A stretch of DNA of 64,000 bases from Litchfieldia stipae (GTDB lineage Bacteria; Bacillota; Bacilli; Bacillales; Bacillaceae_L): contig NZ_JACYHA010000012.1 of NCBI RefSeq assembly GCF_014837155.1, positions 1 to 64,000 on the forward strand. The letters are read 5' to 3'. Made by a program: the position numbers and the translations under genes. The stretch's first letter is position 1. Each line of letters starts with the position of its first letter. The notes under the pieces were generated by a model that was given only the letters and a program-made list of their open reading frames with translations, had not been told where the DNA came from and made no database searches. Shown piece by piece: positions 36,215-44,744 of the stretch.

Positions 36215-36922
36215 TTAGGCAAATTTCTCTTCTGCCTCTTTAATTGCTTGCTCCATCAAATGTTGTGGTTGTTCTAGCATTCTTCCATGTCCAACAGCTA
36301 AAACAGAGGGCTTCAAACCTGCAATTTTGATGGCACTTTTTAATGCCATCTCTTTATTCCAAGTCCCGAATGCAGGAAAAGGAAAAAACGGCTGAACCTT
36401 CCCAGCAACAGCGATCCCCCCTTGTATTTGAAACGCATCTCCAGCAATCACTGCTCGATTCCTTGTATCAAGAAATGCCATCGAACCTGGTGTGTGGCCA
36501 GGTGTATAAATTGCCTCAATCGATCCAATTCGATCACCTTCATTTAATAAAATCGTTGGTTCCGTTTTAAGGTTTTTAGGTACGCCTCCTTTTATAGGCG
36601 TAATCGGTTCACCTTCTTCCAGAGAACGATCTCCTTTCATTATTTTTGCATCTCTGGTTGATATATAAACATCTGCCGCTGGTAGCTCCATTTTCAACTG
36701 ATCTAACGCCCCAACATGATCTTCATGAGCATGTGTTAACACGATGTTAGTAATTGGTTTCTCCATTTCTCTTGCTGCCGCCAGAATCCCTTTCGCACTA
36801 AAAGGTAACCCCGCATCAATCAACGTAAGCTCACTCTCTTCCTCAACCAAATAACAATTCACAGGAAAAAAACGCGGTAAGAAGGCCAATTGATACACCG
36901 TTTCAAAACGAGTCACTCTCAT
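36215..36922 (-). CDS. MBL-fold metallohydrolase
   Basis: 235-aa metallo-beta-lactamase-fold hydrolase. The zinc motif LTHAHEDHVGAL is near residue 65, a His in YTPGHTPGSMAFLD, an Asp in VIAGDAFQ and the last His in AVGHGRML. Glyoxalase-II-like or lactonase-like activity is possible; substrate unknown. ATG 36922 is supported by GGGAG five bases upstream. Operon partner of the TetR regulator, suggesting it detoxifies or hydrolyses the ligand sensed by the regulator. Confidence 0.93.
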   Translation of the reverse strand: MRVTRFETVYQLAFLPRFFPVNCYLVEEESELTLIDAGLPFSAKGILAAAREMEKPITNIVLTHAHEDHVGALDQLKMELPAADVYISTRDAKIMKGDRSLEEGEPITPIKGGVPKNLKTEPTILLNEGDRIGSIEAIYTPGHTPGSMAFLDTRNRAVIAGDAFQIQGGIAVAGKVQPFFPFPAFGTWNKEMALKSAIKIAGLKPSVLAVGHGRMLEQPQHLMEQAIKEAEEKFA

Positions 36923-36965
36923 CCAAACTCCCACCTATCTGATTAACTAATGATATTATTATTTT

Positions 36966-36982
36966 AACTAATAACATTAGTT
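36966..36982. promoter_or_regulatory. Probable TetR operator
   Basis: AACTAATAACATTAGTT is a perfect 7-bp inverted repeat around AAC, 44 bp upstream of the MBL start. A related AACTAATGATATTATT lies at 36945, suggesting a second weaker site. Confidence 0.65.
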
Positions 36983-37109
36983 TTAACAATCAACCATTTG
37001 TCTATTTAACAGTAAATTTACAATTTTTCTAAAAATAAAGCTATTTTGTAATCTTTTCCTTATGAAGGATAACTTTTAATAGTATAATTATGGAAAAGGA
37101 GTGAAGCAA

Positions 37110-37298
37110 ATGATTAAATTATGGGGAATTGTTTTAATAAGTGTGGTTTTGTTGTTACTATTCGGCTATTTATTAGATAAAACGACGAATCGTTATAAAC
37201 AAATGAACGATAAGAATGCAAAAGAAGGACTAGAAACAATTAAAGATGAAACTCAAAAAAATAACCCGCCTAATTCAAATCAAATAGGGCCGTGGTAG
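37110..37298 (+). CDS. Small single-pass membrane protein
   Basis: 62-aa protein with one N-terminal membrane helix (LWGIVLISVVLLLLFGYLL) followed by a charged hydrophilic tail of about 40 residues. AAAGGAG eight bases before ATG 37110 fixes the start. Family not recognised. TAGTATAATT just upstream (37081-37090) contains a TATAAT-like -10. The gene ends about 80 bp before the 104-bp array. Confidence 0.6.
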   Translation: MIKLWGIVLISVVLLLLFGYLLDKTTNRYKQMNDKNAKEGLETIKDETQKNNPPNSNQIGPW

Positions 37299-37379
37299 GC
37301 AATATTCCACTCGTAGTGGCGTCGATTGATGGTTTCTAACTTTGTCCCTAAGTCAAGAGCCTACTCTAGTACGCGGGCT

Positions 37380-38400
37380 AATTGATATGCTTCAGATGGG
37401 AAGAACACTTCGTTGAATTCTTCCTCTCTTTCGTTGGATTATCGCGCAAGTTCGGCGGATTCTCCCCAGATTTCGTTGAATTCATTGATATGCTTCACTC
37501 AGGAAGTTCACTTCCGTTGAATCATATCTCTCTTTCGTTGGATTATCGCGCGAGTTCGGCGGATTCCCCCCAGATTTCGTTGGATTCATTGATATGCTTC
37601 ACTCAGGAAGTTCACTTCCGTTGAATCATATCTCTCTTTCGGTGGATTATTGGCCACGTTCGGCGGATTCCTCCCAGATTTCGTTGAATTCATTGATATG
37701 CTTCACTCAGGTAGTTCACTTCCGTTGAATCATACTTCTCTTTCGGTGGATTATCGCCCTGGTTCGGCGGATTCTCCCCAGATTTCGTTGGATTCATTGA
37801 TATGCTTCACTCAGGTAGTTCACTTCCGTTGAATCATATCTCTCTTTCGTTGGATTATCGCCCTGGTTCGGCGGATTCCTCCCAGATTTCGTTGAATTCA
37901 TTGATATGCTTCACTCAGGTAGTTCACTTCCGTTGAGTCATATCTCTCTTTCGTTGGATTATCGCGCGAGTTCGGCGGATTCCCACCAGATTTCGTTGAA
38001 TGAATTAATATGCTTCACTCAGGAAGGTCACTTCCGTTGAATCATATCTCTCTTTCGTTGGATTATCGGCCTGGTTCGGCGGATTCCTCCCAGATTTCGT
38101 TGAATTCATTGATATGCTTCACTCAGGAAGTTCACTTCCGTTGAATCATACTTCTCTTTCGTTGGATTATCGCCCTGGTTCGGCGGATTAGATCCAGATT
38201 TCGTTGAATTCATTAATATGCTTCAGACAGGAAGTTCACTTCCGTTGAATCATACCGCATTTTCGTCGGATTGTAGCTCAAATTCGTTGGAATCGGACTT
38301 GATTTGGTTGAAATAATTGATATGCTACAGCCATGAAGGTCCGTTCCGTTGAATTCATCCGTATTTTCGTTGGATTATCGCCCTGGTTCGTCGAATGATC
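37380..38400 (-). repeat. 104-bp tandem repeat array (family B), reverse orientation
   Basis: Anchors TTTCGTTG at 37471, 37575, 37679, 37783, 37887, 37991, 38095 and 38199, and the variant TTTGGTTG at 38303: exactly 104 bp apart, plus a partial first unit. Within a unit the CGTT/CGGC cores are spaced 41, 21, 21 and 21 bp, the mirror of the array at 10330-11850 with one extra base in the spacer. Many units carry GGAAGTTCACTTCC, a small hairpin; three units have GGTAG and lose one pair. Open frames across it (37382-37624, 37650-37832) are not genes. Confidence 0.95.
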
Positions 38401-38406
38401 CTCTTA

Positions 38407-38465
38407 GCAGGCTGACTCCCGTGGGATCAGTGAACTCCCACAGGACACGGAATATATTCAGTCTG
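38407..38465 (-). repeat. Palindromic element, reverse, partly deleted
   Basis: GCAGGCTGACTCCCGTGGG ... CACAGGACACGGAATATATTCAGTCTGC: the left arm has lost GTATTCAG-type sequence, the right arm is intact. It abuts the end of the 104-bp array. Confidence 0.75.
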
Positions 38466-38472
38466 CGACGTC

Positions 38473-38898
38473 TCACATCTTGGGCTTCCGAATCACCTGA
38501 TTAAGCACCTCAGAAAACACAAGCCCCACAGCAATCGCACCAGAAATCATAAACGCTCTCGCTGCAAGTGGAAGTGCCTGACTATAATCATTCTCGACAA
38601 AATTCCGCATCGCATCATACGCCAACCCTCCTGGCACCAACGGAATAATTCCCGCTACACTAAAAATAATCATCGGTGTTTTATAAAGCTTTGCAAACAG
38701 ATGACTAATGACTGCAATCAGAAACGAAGCCGAAACTGTCGCAAACACATAGTCCACCTGGATTTCTACGAGATAATAGTAAAGAGCCCAACCAATCATC
38801 CCAACGAAACCACATTTTACAAGGGAATTCTTTGGGGCGTTGAAGATAATCCCGAATGCCGCTGAGGCAATAAAGCTTGTGATAAATTGTGCTAGCAA
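38473..38898 (-). CDS. Threonine/serine exporter ThrE-type, small subunit (DUF3815-like)
   Basis: 141-aa protein with four membrane helices and the conserved IIPLVPGGLAYDAMRNFVENDYSQAL segment of the C-terminal half of ThrE exporters. TTG 38898 is chosen as start because AAGGAGG lies seven bases upstream; upstream codons overlap the partner gene. It begins 16 bp after the stop of the large subunit, so both are translated from one message and likely form one transporter. Confidence 0.88.
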   Translation of the reverse strand: MLAQFITSFIASAAFGIIFNAPKNSLVKCGFVGMIGWALYYYLVEIQVDYVFATVSASFLIAVISHLFAKLYKTPMIIFSVAGIIPLVPGGLAYDAMRNFVENDYSQALPLAARAFMISGAIAVGLVFSEVLNQVIRKPKM

Positions 38899-38914
38899 AA
38901 GAATCCCTCCTTCT

Positions 38915-39667
38915 CTAAATTGAAAACACGATCGCGATACCCGCGCCAATCGCAAAAGCTGTTAAGAAGGCCTCAGCCCCCTTAGATATTCCAGAAACTA
39001 AGTGACCCGCAATCAAATCTCTAACCGCATTCGTGATTAACAGTCCCGGTACAAGCGGCATGACCGACCCGATGATGATCTTATCTAAATCGATTCCAAT
39101 CCCCAGTCGCACAAACAGAATCGCAATCACACCAATGAGCGCTGACGACATAAACTCAGCAAAGAACTTCAATTTCACTAGATGATGAAGATAAAGTAAA
39201 CTAGAAAATCCGATCCCACCCGTGATCATTGCAGGAATGAAATCATTCCATTGCCCTTGGAACATGATTAAGAAGCAACCACTCGCAATCGCAGCTGCCA
39301 CGATTTGAATACTCGTATGGTACACAAGCTTAGCTGCCTCAACCTCCTTCAATTCCTGATAAGCTGCTTTCACCTCAAGTGAGCCACTGCTAATTCGTCT
39401 TGAAATCCCATTCACAATCGTAACCTTTTTTAAATCAGTGGTTCGATCTGAGACTCTAATCAACTTCGTCGAATGCTCTCCATCAATGGAAAAGATGATT
39501 CCAGTTGGTGTAACAAAGCTATGTGAATGATGATATCCATACGCAGCCGCAATACGGGTCATCGTATCCTCCACACGATAGGTTTCTCCACCACTTTGAA
39601 GCATGATTTTCCCTGCTAAAACACATACCTCCATCACATCATGGGAATGTTTCTGTGTATTTGTCAT
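38915..39667 (-). CDS. Threonine/serine exporter ThrE-type, large subunit (DUF1212-like)
   Basis: 250-aa protein with a soluble N-terminal domain (residues about 1-115, including GGETYRVEDTMTRIAAAYG and the TPTGIIFSI strand) and five membrane helices ending in PLVPGLLITNAVRDLIAGHL. This is the N-terminal half of ThrE-type exporters, here a separate gene. GGAGAG lies six bases before ATG 39667. Export of threonine/serine is the family expectation. Confidence 0.9.
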   Translation of the reverse strand: MTNTQKHSHDVMEVCVLAGKIMLQSGGETYRVEDTMTRIAAAYGYHHSHSFVTPTGIIFSIDGEHSTKLIRVSDRTTDLKKVTIVNGISRRISSGSLEVKAAYQELKEVEAAKLVYHTSIQIVAAAIASGCFLIMFQGQWNDFIPAMITGGIGFSSLLYLHHLVKLKFFAEFMSSALIGVIAILFVRLGIGIDLDKIIIGSVMPLVPGLLITNAVRDLIAGHLVSGISKGAEAFLTAFAIGAGIAIVFSI

Positions 39668-39775
39668 TTTTTTCTCTCCAAATCGTAGTATAAGAACATC
39701 CATTATAATCCTTTTTGACATGAAAATGAAATTGAAGCACATCTTACTAGGCGAAAATTCCACGAATTATCTATT

Positions 39776-39803
39776 ACCCCTACAAGTTGTGAAACATATA
39801 GTA
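39776..39803 (+). promoter_or_regulatory. Sigma-K-type promoter for the CotD-like gene
   Basis: CATATAGTA (39795-39803) matches the sigma-K -10 consensus CATA-N3-TA, and an AC dinucleotide (39776-39777) sits 17 bp upstream. The downstream gene encodes a spore coat-type protein, which fits. Confidence 0.65.
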
Positions 39804-39829
39804 TTAAGACTAAAAAAAAGGAGGAATAA

Positions 39830-40216
39830 ATGATGTCATGTTTTGGACCTAGACCTAAAGCATTAAGTCCTGTTGTTTATCCAACAAGGGTAAATGCAGT
39901 GAATTCAGTGCAGAATATCGAAGTTCCACATATTCATCCTTCACACACAGTATTTAATCGACACACAAACTTTGTTCATAGACACTATTATCCGCACACA
40001 ACTTCAGTAAACAATACTGTATCTAACCAACATGTTCAAATGGGACCAACAGCAGCTGGCCCTGGATTCCCGGGTAATGTTGCTGGTGCTAATGCGGGAC
40101 CAGGTTTCCCGGGTAATGTTGCTGGTGCTAATGCGGGACCAGGTTTCCCAGGTAATGTAGCTGGAGCTAACGCTGGATTCCCAGGCGCTGGATGCCACCG
40201 CAAAAGATTTTGGTAA
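39830..40216 (+). CDS. CotD-like spore coat protein with 13-residue repeats
   Basis: 128-aa protein rich in His, Asn, Pro and Val. The N-terminal part (PTRVNAVNSV ... VPHIHPSHTVFNRHTNFVHRHYYPHTTS) matches the His-rich CotD coat family. Residues about 76-115 are three tandem copies of GPGFPGNVAGANA, encoded by near-identical 39-bp DNA repeats. AAAGGAGG precedes two ATGs (39830 and 39833). A sigma-K-type promoter is 27 bp upstream, fitting late mother-cell expression. Confidence 0.85.
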   Translation: MMSCFGPRPKALSPVVYPTRVNAVNSVQNIEVPHIHPSHTVFNRHTNFVHRHYYPHTTSVNNTVSNQHVQMGPTAAGPGFPGNVAGANAGPGFPGNVAGANAGPGFPGNVAGANAGFPGAGCHRKRFW

Positions 40217-40237
40217 TGAATGTTTTGTGAAACGAAA

Positions 40238-40270
40238 AAGAGGATGCAATCCACTGCATCCTCTTCTCTT
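40238..40270. terminator. Convergent terminator
   Basis: AGAGGATGCA-ATCCAC-TGCATCCTCT followed by TCTCTTTCTT. Confidence 0.9.
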
Positions 40271-40272
40271 TC

Positions 40273-41991
40273 TTATGTTCGTTGATATTGAACTCGGTGA
40301 AGATTTGCAAAGATTCCACCTTGCTCAATTAATTCATCATGTCGACCTTCTTCTGCAATTCCATTCTCTGTCACTACTACGATTCGGTCTGCATTTCGGA
40401 TGGTAGCAAGTCTATGAGCAATCACAAGCGTTGTACGATTTTTTGAAAGCTCTGTTAACGCCTCTTGAATAAATAATTCAGTCTCTGTATCTAGAGCTGA
40501 AGTTGCTTCATCTAGAATTAGGATCGGTGGATTTTTCAAGAACATTCTCGCAATCGCGATCCGTTGCTTTTGACCACCAGACAGCTTCAATCCTCGTTCC
40601 CCAATTTGGGTTTCATATCCATCAGGAAGGGAAGCAATGAAATCCTCTAAATAAGCTCTTCTTGCTGCATCTTTTATTTGCTCTTCTGTAGCATCAAGCA
40701 TTCCGTAAGCAATATTTTCGCGAAGTGTCCCAGTAAATAAGAACACATCCTGCTGTACAATCCCAATTTGAGAACGTAAAGACTGCTTTGTCATTTGACG
40801 AATGTCAATCCCATCAATAGAAATGGCACCCCCATCGACATCATAGAATCTCGGAATCAGTGAACAAATCGTCGTTTTCCCTGCACCAGATGGACCAACA
40901 AACGCAACCGTTTCTCCTGCACGAATGTTCAGATCGATGTTCTCTAACACATTCTTCGTTCCTTCATAGCTAAATGTTACTTGATCAAATTTGATATCCC
41001 CTCTAAGTGTCGGAACAGAAATCGCATCCTTTGCATCGACAACCTCAGGCTCCTTATCAATTAACTCTGTGAAACGCTTAAATCCTGCCATTCCTTTTGG
41101 ATATAGCTCCATTAACGCGCTAATTTTATCAATCGGTTTTAATAGAACATTTACATATAAAACAAAACCAACTAATTCCCCATATGACAACTGACCCGTG
41201 AAGCTTAACCATGCTCCAAATACAAGCACAATAAGTGTGATAAAACGAGTCATCATGTAAATTCCTGAATTGCTGTATGCCATAATTTTATAAGCAGCAA
41301 GCTTTGAATGACGGAATTTCTGATTGTTTTTTCTAAATCTCTTCATCTCGAAATCTTCATTTGTGAAAGACTGTACTACACGTACTCCTGATACACTATC
41401 TTCCACACGACCATTTACATCAGCGATATTGCCATACATTGTCTTCCATGCTTTGTTCATTCTTAGATTACATATAACAATTAACCAAATGAGGAACGGA
41501 ACAACAACAATCGCCGCGAAAGCAAGCTGAACATTAATCGTCAACATAATCCAGAAGGCACCAAAGAATGTCATAATCGCAATGAATAAGTCCTCTGGAC
41601 CATGGTGGGCCAATTCACCAATATCAAACAAGTCATTTGTAATCCGACTCATCACATGTCCTGTTTTCGTATTATCAAAAAAACGGAATGATTGCTTTTG
41701 GACATGGTTAAATAGCTGTTGTCTCATATCAGTTTCGATATTAATGCCAAGCTTGTGCCCGAAGTAGTTCACAACATACTGCAAGCTAGTACTCAATAAG
41801 TATAGTGCTAGCAATCCGGCACTCACCCACACAATCGCCGACCAGTTTTGACCTGGAAGAAGATCATCAATAAACCATTGAACGGCTAACGGAAAAGCTA
41901 ATTCTAAAATGGCAACAAATACCGCACTACTGAAATCAAGCGCAAATAGCTTTTTATGCGGTAGGTAATAGGTAAAAAAACGCCGAATCAT
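40273..41991 (-). CDS. ABC exporter, fused permease-ATPase, YwjA-like
   Basis: 572-aa half-transporter. Six membrane helices fill residues about 15-300, then the nucleotide-binding domain: Walker A GPSGAGKTT (about 363), Q-loop IGIVQQDVFLF, signature LSGGQKQR, Walker B ILILDEATSALD and H-loop IAHRL. It resembles YwjA of B. subtilis and MsbA-type lipid or drug exporters and probably works as a homodimer. Substrate unknown. A perfect inverted repeat (42023-42050) lies 32 bp upstream of the start and may control it. Confidence 0.93.
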   Translation of the reverse strand: MIRRFFTYYLPHKKLFALDFSSAVFVAILELAFPLAVQWFIDDLLPGQNWSAIVWVSAGLLALYLLSTSLQYVVNYFGHKLGINIETDMRQQLFNHVQKQSFRFFDNTKTGHVMSRITNDLFDIGELAHHGPEDLFIAIMTFFGAFWIMLTINVQLAFAAIVVVPFLIWLIVICNLRMNKAWKTMYGNIADVNGRVEDSVSGVRVVQSFTNEDFEMKRFRKNNQKFRHSKLAAYKIMAYSNSGIYMMTRFITLIVLVFGAWLSFTGQLSYGELVGFVLYVNVLLKPIDKISALMELYPKGMAGFKRFTELIDKEPEVVDAKDAISVPTLRGDIKFDQVTFSYEGTKNVLENIDLNIRAGETVAFVGPSGAGKTTICSLIPRFYDVDGGAISIDGIDIRQMTKQSLRSQIGIVQQDVFLFTGTLRENIAYGMLDATEEQIKDAARRAYLEDFIASLPDGYETQIGERGLKLSGGQKQRIAIARMFLKNPPILILDEATSALDTETELFIQEALTELSKNRTTLVIAHRLATIRNADRIVVVTENGIAEEGRHDELIEQGGIFANLHRVQYQRT

Positions 41992-42022
41992 CTCTCTATC
42001 TCCTTTTTCCCGAAAATTAAAA

Positions 42023-42050
42023 AAACATATAATACTAGGATTATATGTTT
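42023..42050. promoter_or_regulatory. Perfect inverted repeat upstream of the ABC exporter
   Basis: AAACATATAAT and ATTATATGTTT are 11-bp perfect arms around ACTAGG. Both arms contain TATAAT-like words, so a promoter and a repressor site may coincide. No T tract follows, so a terminator is unlikely. Confidence 0.55.
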
Positions 42051-42088
42051 AAGACACATATTATTCAAGGGATTCAGACCATATTAAG

Positions 42089-42130
42089 AAACGCTCAGAG
42101 ATTTTGACTCCTAGACTCTGGGCGTTTTCG
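42089..42130. terminator. purU terminator
   Basis: AAACGCTCAGAG pairs with CTCTGGGCGTTT; purU lies on the minus strand just beyond. Confidence 0.75.
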
Positions 42131-42161
42131 ATTTGGTGATTATGGTCATTTCGTTCGTTTA

Positions 42162-43061
42162 TTAAAAAATAATCGTTTTATTTCCATGAACAATGATCCG
42201 ATCTTCGAGGTGCCATTTCACTGCTCTTGCAAGGACGCTCCTTTCAATCGATCGACCAATTTTCTTAAGGCGATTGACATCTGCTTGGTGATCCACTCGC
42301 ATGATATCTTGTTCAATTATTGGACCTTCATCTAAATCATTTGTCACATAATGTGAGGTTGCACCAATCAACTTAACACCGCGCTGATATGCCCGTTCGT
42401 ACGGACGAGCACCAACAAATGCTGGTAAGAACGAATGATGAATATTTATGATTTGATTTGGGTGCTGTGCCACAAAGGTAGGTGTGAGAATTTGCATATA
42501 ACGAGCGAGAACAATCAAATCAATCTGATATTGTTCAAGTAAAGCTAACTGCTGCTTCTCTACCTCTGGACGGTTCTCTTTACTTGCAGGAATATAGTAA
42601 AAAGGAATATGAAGGGCCTCAACAATCTCCCGACAATCTTCATGATTACTAATGACTAGCGCAATCTCGGTGTTTAAATCTCCACTTTGCCACTCCCATA
42701 ATAATTCACGTAAACAATGGAGTTCCTTTGAAACAAAAATAGCCGTTCTCTTCAGTTCCTGTGAAAAATTAAACGTTGCTTTCATCTCAAACTTTGTTGC
42801 AATCTCTTTGAAACGCTGCTCTAAATCGGCCTTCTTCTCCTTGAGCCCAACGCATTCAAATTCGATTCTCATAAAGAAGGTACCTTCTGTTGGATCTGTT
42901 GAGTATTGACTTGACTCAAGAATGTTCGCACCTTGTTTATATAAGAAATCTGAAACCGTAGCGACAATTCCTGGCTGATCTGGACAATTTATGAGTAACC
43001 GCCCTCTATTTTTATGCAATTCCTGATACGCTTGTAATTGCTCTTGAACAAATTTATCCAT
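42162..43061 (-). CDS. purU: Formyltetrahydrofolate deformylase
   Basis: 299-aa enzyme hydrolysing 10-formyltetrahydrofolate to formate and tetrahydrofolate, balancing one-carbon pools. The N-terminal ACT domain (GRLLINCPDQPGIVATVSDFL) is followed by the formyltransferase-fold domain with NIHHSFLPAFVGARPYERAY and the catalytic Asp in TNDLDEGPIIEQD. Length equals B. subtilis PurU. ATG 43061 has GAGG nine bases upstream; the GTG six bases earlier is too close. Confidence 0.96.
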   Translation of the reverse strand: MDKFVQEQLQAYQELHKNRGRLLINCPDQPGIVATVSDFLYKQGANILESSQYSTDPTEGTFFMRIEFECVGLKEKKADLEQRFKEIATKFEMKATFNFSQELKRTAIFVSKELHCLRELLWEWQSGDLNTEIALVISNHEDCREIVEALHIPFYYIPASKENRPEVEKQQLALLEQYQIDLIVLARYMQILTPTFVAQHPNQIINIHHSFLPAFVGARPYERAYQRGVKLIGATSHYVTNDLDEGPIIEQDIMRVDHQADVNRLKKIGRSIERSVLARAVKWHLEDRIIVHGNKTIIF

Positions 43062-43107
43062 CTTCACTAACCTCTTCTATTTAAGTATTGCTTCACATTA
43101 TACTTCT

Positions 43108-43599
43108 CTATGAAGATCTTTTCCATACATTCGATTTCATGATACGAGTCACGAGAAATAAACCAATAAGTGCGCCAGCAATACTACTAACAATAAATGG
43201 TGGGATGAAGAAAAAGCTCGCGAAGGTTGTTCCCATCAAGACTTTTGCGTAAGGAACAGCAATTAGTGGGGCAATAATCCCTGACCCTATCACTTCTCCA
43301 GCTGCGGCACTCCATGTTTTTTTCATTTTACGATACACATATCCAGCTAAAAAGGCACCAAGCATTCCTCCCGGGAAAGCTAAAAGGGAGCCTGTTCCTA
43401 ATAAATTTCTTAAGACGGCTGTTATAAATGCGACGATGACTGCCGGCACGGGACCAAGTAACACTCCAGCTACTACATTTACAGCATGTTGAACAGGGTA
43501 AGCCTTGGCTACGCCTGCTGGAAACCACAAGAGCGATGACCCAAAGGTCCCAATCGCAGCAAACAAAGCCATATAAGTAAGACGATAAGTTTTTGACAT
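43108..43599 (-). CDS. thiW: ECF transporter S component ThiW (thiazole uptake)
   Basis: 163-aa membrane protein with five or six helices, the substrate-binding S subunit of an energy-coupling-factor importer for the thiazole moiety of thiamin. Family motifs include ALFAAIGTFGSSLLWFPAG and QHAVNVVAGVLLGPVPAVIVAF. AGAGG lies nine bases before ATG 43599. A TPP riboswitch and a terminator upstream (43704-43876) show that thiamin pyrophosphate controls it. The EcfA/T modules are not in the window. Confidence 0.94.
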   Translation of the reverse strand: MSKTYRLTYMALFAAIGTFGSSLLWFPAGVAKAYPVQHAVNVVAGVLLGPVPAVIVAFITAVLRNLLGTGSLLAFPGGMLGAFLAGYVYRKMKKTWSAAAGEVIGSGIIAPLIAVPYAKVLMGTTFASFFFIPPFIVSSIAGALIGLFLVTRIMKSNVWKRSS

Positions 43600-43703
43600 C
43601 TTTCTAACCTCTTTCATTTCTAAGGTAGCTTCTACACAACAGGTGGGGTGTGGCTGTTAACTCATAGATTTCCGTATTAATCTATTACTTTGACTAGCTA
43701 TGC

Positions 43704-43740
43704 AAAACAAAAAACACTCCAACTAATTGCTGAAGTGTTA
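43704..43740 (-). terminator. Riboswitch-controlled terminator before thiW
   Basis: Minus strand AACACTTCA...TGGAGTGTT stem (one T-G pair) followed by TTTTTTG, located between the aptamer and thiW. Confidence 0.85.
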
Positions 43741-43784
43741 ATAATCTATGAACGAGAAACAATACTGTACCGTTTTCAATTACT

Positions 43785-43876
43785 CCACTTCCCTTCGCTA
43801 GCATTACCTAGACCAGGTTCAAAGGGTTAAGAACGTTCTCTCTCAGCTTTTTCAACAAAGCACCCCTAGTGTATAC
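43785..43876 (-). ncRNA. TPP riboswitch (THI element)
   Basis: On the minus strand the conserved landmarks appear in order: ACTAGGGGTGC, AAAAAGCTGAGA, AACCCTTTGAACCTGG, CTAGGTAATGCTAGCG and AAGGGAAGTGG. These are the CTGAGA and ACCTGA-like/GATAATGC-like pyrophosphate and pyrimidine sensor regions. It controls thiW by termination. Confidence 0.95.
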
Positions 43877-44010
43877 ATACCTATTTTTCTACTATTGTAA
43901 CATAATCTAACTGAATTATTTGGCTTTTCTCATTGTTTTCTTTCATTTCATCTTTTATCATGTAACTAGTTACTAAAATTTGGTGAATATCCGCTAAGGT
44001 GGTGTCCTTC

Positions 44011-44706
44011 GTGAAGGTTAAAAAAAGGCGTCTCTCATTGTTTATTGTCCTTACGGCTATGATTCTATTTATCCTCTTTTATAAAAACGGGATCTTATTA
44101 GATTCAATTGGCATTCATTTATCGAACCCTTTCACTCCAAAAGTAACGATTGAAGACAATTATTCAACGACTGACCGCAATAATAATGGAATACCTGATC
44201 CGATTGACATTGTCACAACTGCAAGAAAAGAGGTTGAGCAGAAGACCACTTATAAGAGTGCTTATTATGCGGGCGGATACCCACCAAATGATGAAGGTGT
44301 TTGTACGGATGTAATTTGGAGAGGACTGCTAGGGGCAGACATTAACTTAAAAGACGTCATGGATGAGGACATTAGTAGCCATACAAAGCTATATCCAAGA
44401 GTAGGCGGTTCACCTGATCCGAATATTGATTTCAGAAGAGTACCGAATCAATTCGTCTATTTTCAAAGATTTACAGAATCGCTGACAACAGAGCTAATAC
44501 CCGGGGATGTTGAAAATCTTAAAGAATGGCAGCCTGGCGATATTGTCTTTTTCTTAGATGGTTATCACCATGTTGGAATTGTTTCAGACAAACGAGCGAA
44601 AGATGGTACGCCTTATTTCATCCATAACAATCCACCGTTTGCAGCAGAAGTGAAACTTTCCTCCTTTAAGACACCAATCGCTGGCCATTTTCGTTGGAAC
44701 TATTAA
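44011..44706 (+). CDS. DUF1287 domain secreted/anchored protein
   Basis: 231-aa protein with an N-terminal membrane anchor or signal (LSLFIVLTAMILFILFY) and a DUF1287 domain, an NlpC/P60-like cysteine-hydrolase relative: GVCTDVIWRGL supplies Cys, GYHHVGIVSD supplies His and YFIHNNPPF a third polar site. Probably acts on the cell wall side; substrate unknown. GTG 44011 has AAGGTGG eight bases upstream. Terminator at 44709-44744 shared with the convergent DUF3231 gene. Confidence 0.85.
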   Translation: MKVKKRRLSLFIVLTAMILFILFYKNGILLDSIGIHLSNPFTPKVTIEDNYSTTDRNNNGIPDPIDIVTTARKEVEQKTTYKSAYYAGGYPPNDEGVCTDVIWRGLLGADINLKDVMDEDISSHTKLYPRVGGSPDPNIDFRRVPNQFVYFQRFTESLTTELIPGDVENLKEWQPGDIVFFLDGYHHVGIVSDKRAKDGTPYFIHNNPPFAAEVKLSSFKTPIAGHFRWNY

Positions 44707-44708
44707 AA

Positions 44709-44744
44709 ACAGATTACCAAACGCATGGTAATCTGTTTTTTCTT
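44709..44744. terminator. Convergent terminator
   Basis: AACAGATTACCA-AACGCA-TGGTAATCTGTT followed by TTTTC. Confidence 0.93.

Noticed and set aside
37382-37832. Two plus-strand frames encoding similar 'FVEFIDMLHSGSS' proteins
   Set aside because: Both are translations of the 104-bp repeat, and the frame shifts every unit.
40004-40254. Minus-strand repetitive frames over the CotD-like gene
   Set aside because: Shadows of the 39-bp coding repeat.
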